Below, in pieces: positions 11,701 through 20,041 of a stretch of 64,000 bases of DNA (within the stretch, counting starts at the first letter, position 1; each line of letters begins with the position of its first letter). Under the pieces are notes generated by a model. It saw nothing but the letters and a program-made list of their open reading frames with translations, had not been told where the DNA came from and ran no database searches. Source of the DNA: Heterocephalus glaber (Eukaryota > Chordata > Mammalia > Rodentia > Bathyergidae); NCBI RefSeq assembly GCF_000247695.1, contig NW_004624795.1, positions 4,625,961 through 4,689,960 on the forward strand, given 5' to 3'. A program made the translations under genes and the position numbers.

Positions 11701-13565
11701 TCTCCTGACTCAGCTTCTTAATCTAACTGCATGGGTCCTTCGGCGCAGAGCCCTGGGCAGCTTTGGCATCGCCAATCCGCCCTGGCCCTCTGCCAGGCCA
11801 AGGTGTGGCCAGCTCACCTTTCATGTTTCTGGAGGGGGATTTTGCCACTTAGCACTTGACCTGCAGGCAAATGAGCAGTCTTCCTGCTGGCCCCTGCCAG
11901 GGCAAACAAGTTCGTTTGAATGTTATAGAAACAAAAAAGTTTCAGGCCCAAACAAACGAAAAGCATCGACAGTTCACCTCATTAATTTAGATGCTTTAGC
12001 TCTGTCACAGTGATCTGCAGATGTAAGAAATTTAGTTTGGGATTATCCTGGTTTGGTTCACACAGGCCATGTTTGTTAGGATTGAAACCAGGTAATTGAA
12101 TGGCACCATGAGAATCACTCTGAGCTTCAAGTCAAAATCTTGAAGCCTGGTGGTGCACACCTGTGATCCTGGTGCTCTGGGAGGCTGAGGCAGGAGGATC
12201 AAAAGTTCAAGACCAGGGCCAGGGATTTAGCTCAGTGGTTCCACCGCCTGCCTCCCAAGCCAAGGACCCAAGTTCAATCCCGGGTACCAAAAAATAAAAA
12301 TAAAAAACGTTCAAGACCAGCCTGGGCAGCTCAATGAATCAGGGAGATCTTGTCTCAAAACATAAAAGATCAAAATCCCTGGGGATTTAGCCTAGGGCCT
12401 TCCCACTGAGCTATAGCCCAGCACTGGAAAAAACAAATCTTGAGTTATGATAATAACATTGGAACCTCAGGCGATGCACTTAGCAACTCTATGCTGTATC
12501 TTCTGCACCTGTAAAATTAGTGAGTTGGATTATATGCTTTGTAAAATCCCATCCGGTTCTAAATCCTGGCTCTCTATCCTCATGGTCACCAAGCTATAGA
12601 GCTTAAGAGTCTCTTGTTTAGCCAGGACTCCTGGGACCCAGGCCACCGCCGCTGCCCAGTGGGAGGATGGGGAGGTGACCCTTCACGTTGGGGAGCATGA
12701 GCAGAAACAGGAGGTGCTGCTGGACAAGGCGGGCAGCCAGAGATCTAAGCTGGGCTGCTGTGTGTCAGAGACCCCAGAGGAGTCGGCTGGGGGTCTGAGG
12801 TGACCTCTCTCTTGGGGCTGCGGCTCTGTCCTCTGTCCTCGGGGTGGCTCGGTGTGGGGGTTACCTTGGCCAGCAGTCGGCGTCCGTCATTATCGAGGAT
12901 GAACACGGCCTTGATGGTGTACAGGGAGGGTTCCTGCAACTGACCGGGAGGAGAGCTTGGCTTCGCCCTAACTCCAGGGGACCCAGCCTGGTCCACATGG
13001 CCAACTCCACGGCCCACTCCACGCCCAGGTAGACGTCCCTGCAGGCCCGTGGGTGCGGAACGTCCTCCCGGCCCAAGTTCTGTCATGCACTGACTGCTCC
13101 AGAGTCCGAGTCTGAGTGTATCACAGAACCTGGGCCGGGGGGGACAGGCGCCGGCCTCCTCCGTGCAGCGGGTCCGGGGCCCCAGGAGCGCGACAGTCAC
13201 CACGGGAGACAGGCGCTCCGCAGGCCGACTCGCCGCTCCCTTCCCGGCGGAACGGCCCCCACCCCGGCTCCGAGCTCCCCAGAACTTCAGCCACGCGGGA
13301 CAAACTTTGCTCCCCTCCCGGCCTGGCCCCCTCCCCGACTGGGCAGCGGTGGCACAAAGTTCCTATCGCGGGCGCCAGCTGGGAGTCGGCCGCCTCCTCC
13401 CGGCTCACGGTCCCCGGGGCCCCGCCGCCCGAGACCCGCGCCGTCGCCGCGTACCCGCAGCCCCGAGGGCTCCCCGGCTTGGGCGGGAGGCGCCGGGATC
13501 CGGGCCTGGGTTCCCGCCGCCCCATCCCCCGGGTGCGGACGTGGCCAGGCTTCAGGTCGCTGCAT
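5684..13565 (-). CDS. COPZ2: COPZ2, coatomer subunit zeta-2 (whole coding span, nine exons)
   Basis: Spliced exons give 210 residues from [13 protein letters not shown] to EQIKWSLLK, the length of human COPZ2, with every junction at GT/AG and all phases consistent. The product is a small zeta subunit of the COPI coatomer, which coats vesicles for Golgi-to-ER and intra-Golgi transport. Residues 1-40 form the Pro/Ala-rich tail that separates zeta-2 from zeta-1. The rest is the longin/adaptin-small-chain-like core ([21 protein letters not shown], then [14 protein letters not shown] and [10 protein letters not shown] motifs). Intron 1 holds MIR152. In human the gene also lies on the strand opposite NFE2L1. 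No frameshift or premature stop is present. Substitutions against the human protein I recall (for example SSQENE for SSYENE) are mild. Confidence 0.96.
6271..6481 (-). mobile_element. ID and B1 SINEs in COPZ2 last intron
   Basis: ID 6271-6338 (internally shortened: CTTGCAAGGTGCCACTGAG) and B1 6361-6481. Confidence 0.8.
6935..7330. mobile_element. ID (minus), B1 (minus), B1 (plus)
   Basis: ID 6935-7010 is flanked by TGGGCTTGTTTTT repeats. Then B1 complement 7091-7199 and diverged B1 7218-7326 ending in a CAAAA run. COPZ2 intron. Confidence 0.8.
7547..7585 (-). CDS. COPZ2: COPZ2 coding exon 8 (residues 183-195)
   Basis: A 39-base exon encoding [13 protein letters not shown]. The acceptor is TGCAG and the donor GTAGGC, phase 0 at both ends. 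Confidence 0.92.
7980..8094 (-). mobile_element. B1 SINE 107 bases from COPZ2 exon 7
   Basis: GAGACAGGGTCTCGCTATGT to CAGCATGCCCAGCT. Confidence 0.85.
8202..8253 (-). CDS. COPZ2: COPZ2 coding exon 7 (residues 165-182)
   Basis: It completes a split glycine and encodes [17 protein letters not shown]. The acceptor is TGCAG and the donor GTGAGT. Confidence 0.95.
8483..8560 (-). CDS. COPZ2: COPZ2 coding exon 6 (residues 139-164 plus two bases)
   Basis: It completes the split arginine and encodes [20 protein letters not shown] then EIVDG, the most conserved helical stretch of zeta-COP. The acceptor is GGCAG and the donor GTGAGT. Confidence 0.96.
8920..9358 (+). mobile_element. B1, B1-dID and ID in series
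   Basis: B1 8920-9062. B1-dID 9110-9260 ends GGGTTTGATCCTCAGTACC. ID 9279-9352 has boxes TAGCTCAGTAG and GTTCGATCC. COPZ2 intron. Confidence 0.8.
9596..9651 (-). CDS. COPZ2: COPZ2 coding exon 5 (residues 121-138 plus two bases)
   Basis: It encodes [18 protein letters not shown]. The acceptor is TCCAG, the donor GTGAGT, and the last arginine codon is split. Confidence 0.95.
9849..9972 (+). mobile_element. B1 SINE
   Basis: GGAATGGTGGCGCATGCCTG to TTTCTCAAAC plus a CAAAA tail. Confidence 0.85.
10165..10256 (-). CDS. COPZ2: COPZ2 coding exon 4 (residues 90-120)
   Basis: It completes the split serine, then encodes [20 protein letters not shown] and [10 protein letters not shown]. The acceptor is CTTTTAG and the donor GTGAGC. 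Human has tyrosine where this copy has glutamine before ENE. Confidence 0.95.
10658..10739 (-). CDS. COPZ2: COPZ2 coding exon 3 (residues 63-89 plus one base)
   Basis: It encodes [20 protein letters not shown] then NKTSRTD and ends with one base of a split serine codon before GTATGT. The acceptor is CACAG. Confidence 0.95.
10880..11410 (-). mobile_element. two B1 and two ID elements
   Basis: B1 with internal duplication 10882-11023; ID 11049-11128; a short ID remnant 11211-11252; B1 with duplication 11262-11405. COPZ2 intron 2. Confidence 0.8.
11410..12130. other. unique SINE-free stretch in COPZ2 intron 2
   Basis: Apart from a MIR piece there is no repeat. The AT-rich part 11900-12110 (ACAAACGAAAAGCATCGACA, CTCATTAATTTAGATG) looks like conserved noncoding sequence, but this cannot be shown without alignment. 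Confidence 0.4.
11545..11610 (+). mobile_element. MIR fragment
   Basis: The 3' MIR motif (AGTGGCAGGGACCACAGCTG then CCAGGACAGTCTGGCTTCC) is recognisable but diverged. Confidence 0.5.
12143..12430 (+). mobile_element. B1 split by a younger ID
   Basis: B1 halves 12143-12216 and 12307-12365 are separated by ID 12217-12306. GTTCAAGACCA occurs on both sides as the target duplication. A diverged ID remnant follows to 12428. Confidence 0.85.
12456..12580 (+). mobile_element. MIR fragment
   Basis: CACCTGTAAAATTAGTGAG and GTAAAATCCCATCCGGTTCT match the mid to 3' part of a MIR-type SINE. Confidence 0.45.
12865..12939 (-). CDS. COPZ2: COPZ2 coding exon 2 (residues 38-62)
   Basis: It encodes [18 protein letters not shown] then GRRLLAK, the first strands of the longin-like core. 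It is preceded by CAG and followed by GTAACC, phase 0 at both ends. Confidence 0.96.
13062..13146 (-). ncRNA. MIR152: mir-152 precursor hairpin
   Basis: An inverted repeat in COPZ2 intron 1 on the host strand. The 3p arm at 13073-13093 equals the mature miR-152-3p I know from human over all 21 bases (seed CAGTGCA in DNA letters). The 5p arm at 13109-13131 differs from the human arm at one position. miR-152 belongs to the miR-148/152 family, which targets among others DNMT1. It is presumably co-transcribed with COPZ2. Confidence 0.97.
13455..13565 (-). CDS. COPZ2: COPZ2 coding exon 1 (residues 1-37)
   Basis: ATG is at 13565-13563 in a GC-rich setting. The exon encodes the Pro/Ala-rich N-terminal extension ending PSGLR. 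The donor GTACGC follows directly, leaving phase 0. Confidence 0.93.
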
Positions 13566-13589
13566 TCCGCGGGCCGCCTGGCTGACAGC

Positions 13590-13750
13590 ACCGCCCCGTC
13601 CCGTCCCGTCCCGTCCTCTCCGCCCCGCCCCTGCGCTCTCCGCCCCGCCCCCGCGCTCTCTGCCCCGCCCGCCCCCCGGGTTCTCTTGGCCCCGCCCCCG
13701 CTTCTCCGCCCCGCCCCCGGGCTCTCCGCCCCGTCCCTCGAGCTTGTGGC
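13590..13750 (-). promoter_or_regulatory. COPZ2/MIR152 promoter with tandem GC boxes
   Basis: Starting about 25 bases upstream of the COPZ2 ATG. A CCGTC pentamer run (13594-13616) is followed by six degenerate units of 19-27 bases, each carrying CCCCGCCC or CCCCGTCC (at 13623, 13643, 13663, 13690, 13709, 13729), which are Sp1/KLF GC boxes. No TATA box is visible. The transcription start should lie within or just downstream of the array. Confidence 0.75.
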
Positions 13751-13965
13751 TCTCCTTTGCGAAGGCTGCGCACTCCCCGGTGGCCGCAGGATCGCCCTCT
13801 CCTCCTGCCTCCTCTCCAGCCTGTGGCTTTCCTTGGCATCCGTGTCCCAGATAGGGGAAGCCCACTTTGGTGGGCAGAAACAAACTTGTTCTCTCCTTGG
13901 TGGGGACTTTGTGTGACTTTTTCGAGATGGTTCACACTCAATAGTTTTTTAAGATTTTATTTTGT

Positions 13966-14073
13966 TTTTTTGAGACAGCATCTAAATTGTCCAGGCTGGG
14001 TTTAAACTTGGCATCCTCTTGCCTCAGCCTCCCAGAGTGCTTGGGATTACAGGTGTGAGCCTAAACTGGCCAG
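13966..14073 (-). mobile_element. B1 SINE, diverged
   Basis: GAGACAGCATCTAAATTGTC to GGATTACAGGTGTGAGC. Confidence 0.75.
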
Positions 14074-14135
14074 ATAACACCTATTTTACATAACAATTAC
14101 TAAAATGTATTTATCAATCGAACCATATTTTACTT

Positions 14136-14300
14136 GCTGTACAAATATTTATTGAGTGCTTACTATGTACCAGGTACTTTTTTTTTTGGTATCGGGGATC
14201 GAACTCGGATCCTTGCGCTTGTAAGGCAGGCGCTGGAACCACTGAGCTAAATCCCCGGCGCCCATGTACCAGGTACTTTTATGGCCAGTGGGATACAACT
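14136..14300 (+). mobile_element. MIR fragment split by an ID insertion
   Basis: TATTTATTGAGTGCTTACTA with TGTACCAGGTAC is the MIR core. An ID element at 14179-14262 interrupts it and duplicates about 17 bases of the MIR (ATGTACCAGGTACTTTT). Confidence 0.7.
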
Positions 14301-14430
14301 GTAGAGCAAACAAAACCTTTTTTCTGAAGATTTGTGTGCAGGGCCGGGAATTTAGTTCAGTGGTGTCGCTACCTGCCTCGAAAGCGCAAGGACCCAAGTT
14401 TGATTCCCGGTACCAAAAAAAAAAAAAAAG
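14177..14430. mobile_element. ID (minus) and ID (plus)
   Basis: ID 14179-14262 interrupts the MIR. ID 14342-14430 is flanked by AAGATTTGTGTGCA on both sides. Confidence 0.9.
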
Positions 14431-14574
14431 ATTTGTGTGCACATGTGCATGCATTTCTGTGCAAAACAATGTACCAATAAATGGGTAAAAATGATATGTG
14501 AGTTGGTGATAAGAAAAATAAAGCATTTAGCTATAAATGTCTCTAGTTTATCTTTCTTTGTGGCTGAGTAGTAC

Positions 14575-14661
14575 TCCTTTTCTTCTTTATACTGGCGATT
14601 GAACTCAGGACCTTGTGTTTTCGAGGCAGGCGGTGGAACCACTGAGCTAAATTCTTGGCTA
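14575..14661 (-). mobile_element. ID inserted in the inverted L1
   Basis: Complement ID from TATACTGGCGATTGAACTC to GAGCTAAATTCTTGGC, within L1 sequence on both sides. Confidence 0.8.
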
Positions 14662-15411
14662 ATCCCAGTTTTTTGAGGAATCTCCACACTGATTTCCACA
14701 GTGGTTGTACCAGTCTGCACTCCTACCAACAATGGAGAAGGGTTCCTTTCTCCCACAGAAGATTTTTTTCTCTTTTTGGGCTGATTTCTTGATAACAGCC
14801 ATTCTATTCTTTCTAAAGTGAGGTGGAATCTCAGCATTGTTTTCATTTGCATCTCTCGAATGACCAGTGATGTTGAACATTTTTTCATGTTTATTTGCTG
14901 TTTCTACTTCTTCATCTGAGAAATGCCTGTTCATTTCAGATGCCCATTTTTGGATTGGGTCTTTAAATTTGAGGCGTCTGATTTTTTAAAGTTCTTTTTA
15001 TATTCTAGATAGTAGTCCTTTGAGGAATAGCTGGTAAATTTTTCCCATGCTGTGGGTTGTCTCTTCACTCTGTTGGTGGTTTCTCTTGCTGTCCAAAAGC
15101 TTTTTAATCAGATGAGATCCCAGTTGTTGATTCTTTGTGCTAGTTCCAGGTGACTGAGGTTTTGCTCGTAAAGTCTTTTCCTATGCCAATGTCTTCAAGA
15201 GCTCTACCTAAACTCTTCCAGCAGGCTTAGTGTTTGTTTTAATATTTAGATCTTTGATCCATTTCACTTTTAGTTTAGTGCAAAGTGAAAGATATGGGTC
15301 TAGTTTTAATCTTTGGCAGGTTGAGACCCAGTTTTTCCAGCATCATTTATTAAAGAGGCTGTCTTTCCTCCAGTGAGGGTGTTTGGCTCCTTTTTCAAAG
15401 ATGAGGTGGCT

Positions 15412-15438
15412 GTGCTCGCTTTGGCAGCACATATACTA
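15412..15438 (+). pseudogene. tailless U6 snRNA retropseudogene
   Basis: 27 bases match the 5' end of U6 snRNA (GTGCTCGCTTTGGCAGCACA then TATACTA), with one change from the usual CTTCGG. It is flanked by perfect 15-base direct repeats AAAGATGAGGTGGCT at 15397-15411 and 15439-15453. There is no poly-A tail and the rest of U6 is missing. Confidence 0.75.
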
Positions 15439-15854
15439 AAAGATGAGGTGGCTGAGTGTGATGCACCTTGAGGCCATACTCATAAGTGAAATAAACAGGA
15501 CACACATGTGTAAATACCGAATTGTTTTTCTGGTGTGAGAAACTGAAAATGTAAATGTGGACCAAAATGTATAATAGATATTGTGAAATAGGAAGAAAAT
15601 GTTCAAAGGGGAAGGGGAACTGTGGGGGCCAGGGGAAAGGAAAAAAGGGAAAGAAAAAAATGAAAAGGAAAAAAAACCCCAAAACTTATGTAAATAGGGA
15701 GAAGTAGAGGGGTTGAAGGGAGGGAAGGGGAATGGGAAAAAAAAGAACCAAGATATATCTTGTAAAGGTACAAAGTCCCAATGATGAATGTGATCATAAT
15801 GTAGACCTACAATGTACCAATACACTTCAATAAAAAAAGAAAAAGAAAGCAGGG

Positions 15855-16092
15855 GGTGGGGGCTGGGAGTTAATGGTAGAGCGCTTTCCTGGCTGGCGCC
15901 AGGCCCAGGGCTCTATCCCCAGCATGGAATGGGAGCCAGGAATGCAGGGGATAGGACACAGCAATGGTAGAGCCAGGCATGGTAGTCCTTGGTTTGTAAT
16001 TCCAGCACTCAGGAGGCTGAGGCAGGAGGATCACCAGGAGTTCCAGGCCAGCCTGGGCTACATAGTGAGACCCTGTTTCAAAACAAAAACAA
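15855..16092 (+). mobile_element. old ID and B1
   Basis: ID 15858-15926 (GGTAGAGCGCTTTCC, CTATCCCCAGC) resembles the canonical rodent ID form. B1 15971-16086. Confidence 0.75.
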
Positions 16093-16607
16093 AAAAACAA
16101 ACTCTCTCATCAGGGACCTGAGATTGTGCTCCCTCCTTGGTCCCCCAGCCTGAACTGCACCTTTCAGGGGGGTCCCAGGTAAACGCGACAGTATCACCCC
16201 ACCAGGACTTTCCAGGCTCATTTGTTGGGCAGCGCTGGAGAAGTTCGAAGGTGCAGTGGAATGGGCTCCACCAGGATAGAGGACAACATGGGTGGATATG
16301 AAAAGCAGATACCACCCAGTGCCCAGTGCCCAGTGCCCCGCCCCACTCCGGGGGGAGGGGTTGCACAGTGGGGCAGGGCTGGAGCCTGTGCTCCGCTTGG
16401 GGTGGGTCCTCCTGTAGACCTGGGGACTTCAAGGAGGCCACACCCTGTCCTGGGCCACCCTCCTGCTGTGCACGGTGTTTCTGCCCTGGGGTGTCAGTGT
16501 CTGTCCTTGTTGGGTCCCCACCTCTTCAGCCTTCCTGGTAGGGTATCAGGATCAGGAGATGTGTGTGACCAGGAGGTGCTCTGAGTTTTAAGGCTTGTGA
16601 ATAGAAC

Positions 16608-16780
16608 GGGCACAGTGGTGCAGGCCTGTAGTCCCAGCAGCTTGGGAGGCCGAGGTAGGAGGGTGGCAAGCCAAGGCCAGCCTGGGGAACTTAGTGACTT
16701 AACAAGACCCTGTCTCAAAATAAAATAAAAAGGGGCTGGAGATGTAGCTCAGCACTCCCTGGGTTCAATCCCTAGTATGG
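16608..16780 (+). mobile_element. B1-dID composite SINE
   Basis: B1 body (GTGGTGCAGGCCTGTAGTCC) joined via CAAAATAAAATAAAAAG to an ID-derived end (GATGTAGCTCAGC, GGGTTCAATCCCTAGTA). Good example of the composite family. Confidence 0.85.
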
Positions 16781-17144
16781 GGGAGGATAGATATATACTA
16801 TATCGTTGTCTTCAATTAGCTCAGGGTGGTAAGTGATCTAACCGGTGTTTTAAAAATCCAGCCGAGATAAAACACCCACTCTCACAGTGGCACCTGCCCA
16901 ACTGGGACATGCAGCACAGAGAGCTTAACAAAGAAAATTACCTAATGTTGTCTGGAGCAACAAAGCAGGACATTATAGGGCAGCTGAACTCAGCTCCAAA
17001 ACATGTCACACAAAGGGATGAATGAACAATGAGGCCTGAACACTGTACAGGTTTGAGGGAGATAGCGTTTTAGAATTGAGAAAGAAGGCAGGAGTGTTCA
17101 AGGCCAGCCGGGACTACACAGCGAGAAGCAATCTTCTATTTTAT

Positions 17145-17340
17145 TTATTTTTTATTTTTTGGTACCGGGGATAGAACTCAGGTCCTTGCGCTTGCACAGC
17201 AGGCAGCAAAACCACTGAGCTAAATCCCCCGCCCAAATATATTCGTTATTATTATTATTATTTTTTTGGTACCGGGGATAGAACTCCGGTCCTTGCGCTT
17301 AGCGAAATAGGCGGCAGAACCACTGAGCTAAATCCCGGCC
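17145..17340 (-). mobile_element. two ID elements
   Basis: IDs at 17156-17234 and 17264-17340, separated by an ATT triplet run. Both keep GGTACCGGGGATAGAACTC. Confidence 0.9.
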
Positions 17341-17937
17341 CTAGCAATTTTCTAAAACAGGGTGGTAGTGGTGCTTGGGAAGAGGCTGCCTGCCAGGAGA
17401 GCCTCGCTTCTTTGATGGTTTAATGGTAACAAGCTTGCTAATGATGTTTACCATGGAAGAAAGGGGCCAGATGTACCGATTAGCTGGGAAATGAATTGAT
17501 TTCCCTGCATGATGCGCTAGCATTTAATACCGACGGGATGTAATCCTAGAATCTCTCAGAAGGGCTGTGAAAAGGAAATCTCAGGCAGTGATGGAACCCA
17601 TTCTCTTAGATCTGATGGGGTTGGAGAGTGAGAAATATGTAGCTGAGCAACATCGTGAAACATTTTTCTGTCTGGACTTCTTGGAAGGCAGTTGGCCCGG
17701 GCTTGAAGTCCCAGAAAGTTGCTACATTGTATTGGTCCCAGCCTCTCATTATAGAGCTCAGATTCAACGTGGGAAGGAAGGCAGTGTGAAGCAGAGGAGC
17801 CGTTCTTTGGATACATTTTGTACAGCGATCTACCACAGCCTTCGTGCCAATCAGCGGACACGTCTCCTCCTCTTGAATCCTGTTCTAAGGCACTATTTGC
17901 AGATTAGCACTGGAGGGTCGTGGTTGTGAGCTTTGTG
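17341..17937. other. unique intergenic stretch
   Basis: No SINE. 17400-17540 is rich in homeodomain-like AT cores (TTTAATGG, GCTAATGATG, AATGAATTGATTT). An open frame of 120 codons (17567-17929) matches nothing I recognise and has no gene context, so it is not called. Confidence 0.4.
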
Positions 17938-18125
17938 AACTTTAAGACTTCAAATCTTGGCTGTGCCATTTGAGGACTGTGTGATATTTGGCAAATTATT
18001 CACACCCTATGTTTTAGTTTTCTTATCTGCACAAGAAGCTGGCAATAGTATTTCTATCATTGTGCTGCATCACTGAGTGACCATGAATTAAAACCTTAAA
18101 AACAGTGCCTGGCACAAAGTAAAAA
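17938..18125 (+). mobile_element. MIR, nearly full length
   Basis: Consecutive MIR landmarks: TCAAATCTTGGCTGTGCCAT, TTTTCTTATCTGCAC, and ACAGTGCCTGGCACAAAGTA near the 3' end. Confidence 0.75.
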
Positions 18126-18151
18126 AAATTTGATTTTTAAAGAAAGAAAAT

Positions 18152-18232
18152 TGCCGGGGATGTAGCTCAGTGGCGCCACGCCTGCCTGGCAAGTACAAGG
18201 TCCTGAGTTCGATTACCAGTAACAAAAAAAAG
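18152..18232 (+). mobile_element. ID SINE
   Basis: CCGGGGATGTAGCTCAGTGG to GAGTTCGATTACCAG plus an A tail. Confidence 0.9.
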
Positions 18233-18520
18233 GAGGAGGAGGAAAATTAATGGCCAACTGGAATGGCAGAGTGATTGGCTTTTCCCTTAGGGAAAAAAGC
18301 AATTTCCACTATTCCAGAAGAAATCTGAGGCCCAGCCAGTCTGGGCTCCCACAGCCCCTTCTCTGGGGGTTTCCTGGCAGGTGGCAACCTCCAGGGAGAA
18401 TAGCACACCTGTGCCTGCTGCTAGAAGCAGTAGCTTTCCTCACTGCTGAGCCTGGCTCCACACATGTCCCCAGGATCCGGGATTTCAGCGTGTGCTTTAT
18501 AGGGTGTTTTCTTGGTTTGT

Positions 18521-18667
18521 TTCTTTGTTTTTGAGAGGGTCTCTATATGCTATTCAGCCTGGCCTTGAACTCACTGTGTAGCCCAGGGTGGCCTCAAACT
18601 CCCGGAATCCTCCTGCCTCAGCCTCCCAAGTGCTGCTATAACAGACGTGCTCCACCACGCCCGGCTC
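18521..18667 (-). mobile_element. B1 SINE with internal duplication
   Basis: It ends CACCACGCCCGGCTC. Flanks share GTGTGCTTTATAG as target duplication. Confidence 0.85.
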
Positions 18668-18679
18668 AGTGTGCTTTAT

Positions 18680-19130
18680 AGCAAGCTGGCTCTTTCTTGA
18701 CCCTCAATCCCTGATCAGAGCCAACCCTCTTCCTGGCTTCCCACGCTTTCTCTCCGCGCAGCCAGGAGTGGAAAGGGCAGGGCCGGGCTTGCTGCTGGCA
18801 GAGGTCGGCCTCTCCCCGGGGAGCCGCGCATGCGCTGGCTTTTCCCAGTGATTTAATGGATATACCGAGGAGGATGACGCATCGGCATGGGATCTTTCCT
18901 TTGCTTCTTGGGTAATGGTCCTATTAACAGCTGTCCCAGGCGCCAAAGGGAGGAGGGTGGCTTGGGGGAAGGAGGACACTCCCGGGATCTGGCAAGGTTC
19001 AACAGCAGGTTAGGGGAAGGAGGCTGTACCTGCGCCGGCTTGACCTGGGCTTTTGCGGAAAGGAGGGGGTCCTCAGTCTGCGCACCCCACCCCGGGGAAA
19101 CCTGGGGCGTCCACACCCTTCCAGGCCTAG
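18680..19130. other. unique GC-rich stretch with NRF-1 and CRE-like sites
   Basis: SINE-free. CGCGCATGCGC at 18825-18835 matches the NRF-1 core and GATGACGCATC at 18873-18883 is CRE/AP-1-like. No gene is assigned. Confidence 0.45.
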
Positions 19131-19233
19131 CACCTGGTGTTCAGAATAAGATCGTCCTCCTGTGCGTGTACCAAACACCCTCGGCGAAGGGAGTCTGTGT
19201 ATTGCAAACATGTAGTAAGAAAAAGGCAAACGA

Positions 19234-19345
19234 AGCCAGGTGTGCTGGCTACGCCTGTGGTCCCAGCACTCCGCAGGCTGAGGCAGGAAGAGCGCTGTGA
19301 GTTCGAGGTCAGCCTGCACTACATATTGAGATACTGTCTCTAAAC
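19234..19345 (+). mobile_element. B1 SINE
   Basis: GCCAGGTGTGCTGGCTACGC to GAGATACTGTCTC, followed by a CA-rich tail. Confidence 0.85.
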
Positions 19346-19509
19346 ACACACACACACAAACACATGCACACGCAAAAATTAGAACGCAAAATTGAGATTG
19401 TCTATACTTAGAGTCTTCCTACAGTGGCCTTATTTTATATCAGTGAATATTTACTTGATTTCATGTTAGTCCTCTCTGCACCATGTGACTTTATTTCTTG
19501 TTTTTGTTT

Positions 19510-19911
19510 TTGAGACAGGGTCTCATTATATAGTTCAAGGTGGCTTTGAACTCACTATGTAGCCCAGGCTGGCCTGGAAATCGTGGCGAGTGCTGGGATT
19601 CCAGGCAGGTGCCACTTTGCCTAGCATGATTTTATTTCCTATCCAGTGCAACTGATGCCTTGGTGGGGAATTCAAAAGATATTTGGAGGCTCTGGGTTCA
19701 GTCCCAAGCACCAAAAAGGCAGGGGATACTTTGGGAAACAAATGAACTTCTCTGGCTGGGTATGGTGGCGCATGTCTGTAATCCTAGCATCTGGGAGGGT
19801 GAGGCAGGAGGATTGCAAATTCATGCCCAGTGACACAGGGAGACCCTGTTTTTTTTTAAAAAAACAACAACATGGGCCAGGGATATAGGCCTGGGTTCAG
19901 TTCCCAGTGCC
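19510..19911. mobile_element. B1 (minus) then B1-dID (plus)
   Basis: B1 complement 19510-19626. Composite element 19755-19911 ends GGGTTCAGTTCCCAGTGCC. Confidence 0.8.
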
Positions 19912-20041
19912 ACAAAACCAATAACCACTGTGGGGTTTTTTGGTACTAGGCTTTGAATCCAGGTTATACTGAACTATATCCCAGCCCTACTAATTTTATT
20001 TTAAATTTTGAGACAAGGTCTTATTAAATTGTTGATCTTTT

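Larger units (their letters stand above)
14545..15850 (+). mobile_element. L1 retrotransposon 3' end with 5' inversion (twin priming)
   Basis: 14545-15396 is L1 ORF2-end sequence in minus orientation: its complement carries motifs such as CTGGAGGAAAGAC and GGGATCTCATCTGATTAAAA. 15454-15850 is the next downstream L1 segment in plus orientation (AGTGAAATAAACAGG, then an A-rich tail after CAATAAAAAAAG). An upstream segment inverted and joined to the downstream segment is the usual twin-priming product. An ID SINE (14575-14661) and a U6 fragment (15412-15438) inserted later. No intact frame remains. Confidence 0.7.

Noticed and set aside
14352..14934. minus-strand frames resembling an L1 ORF2 tail
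   Set aside because: They are pieces of the inverted, truncated L1 with an ID insertion and are not a gene.
17567..17929. 120-codon plus-strand frame in the COPZ2-NFE2L1 intergenic region
   Set aside because: It contains no recognised domain, and no promoter or splice context supports it. It could be a relic of an old transposon, but I cannot name one.
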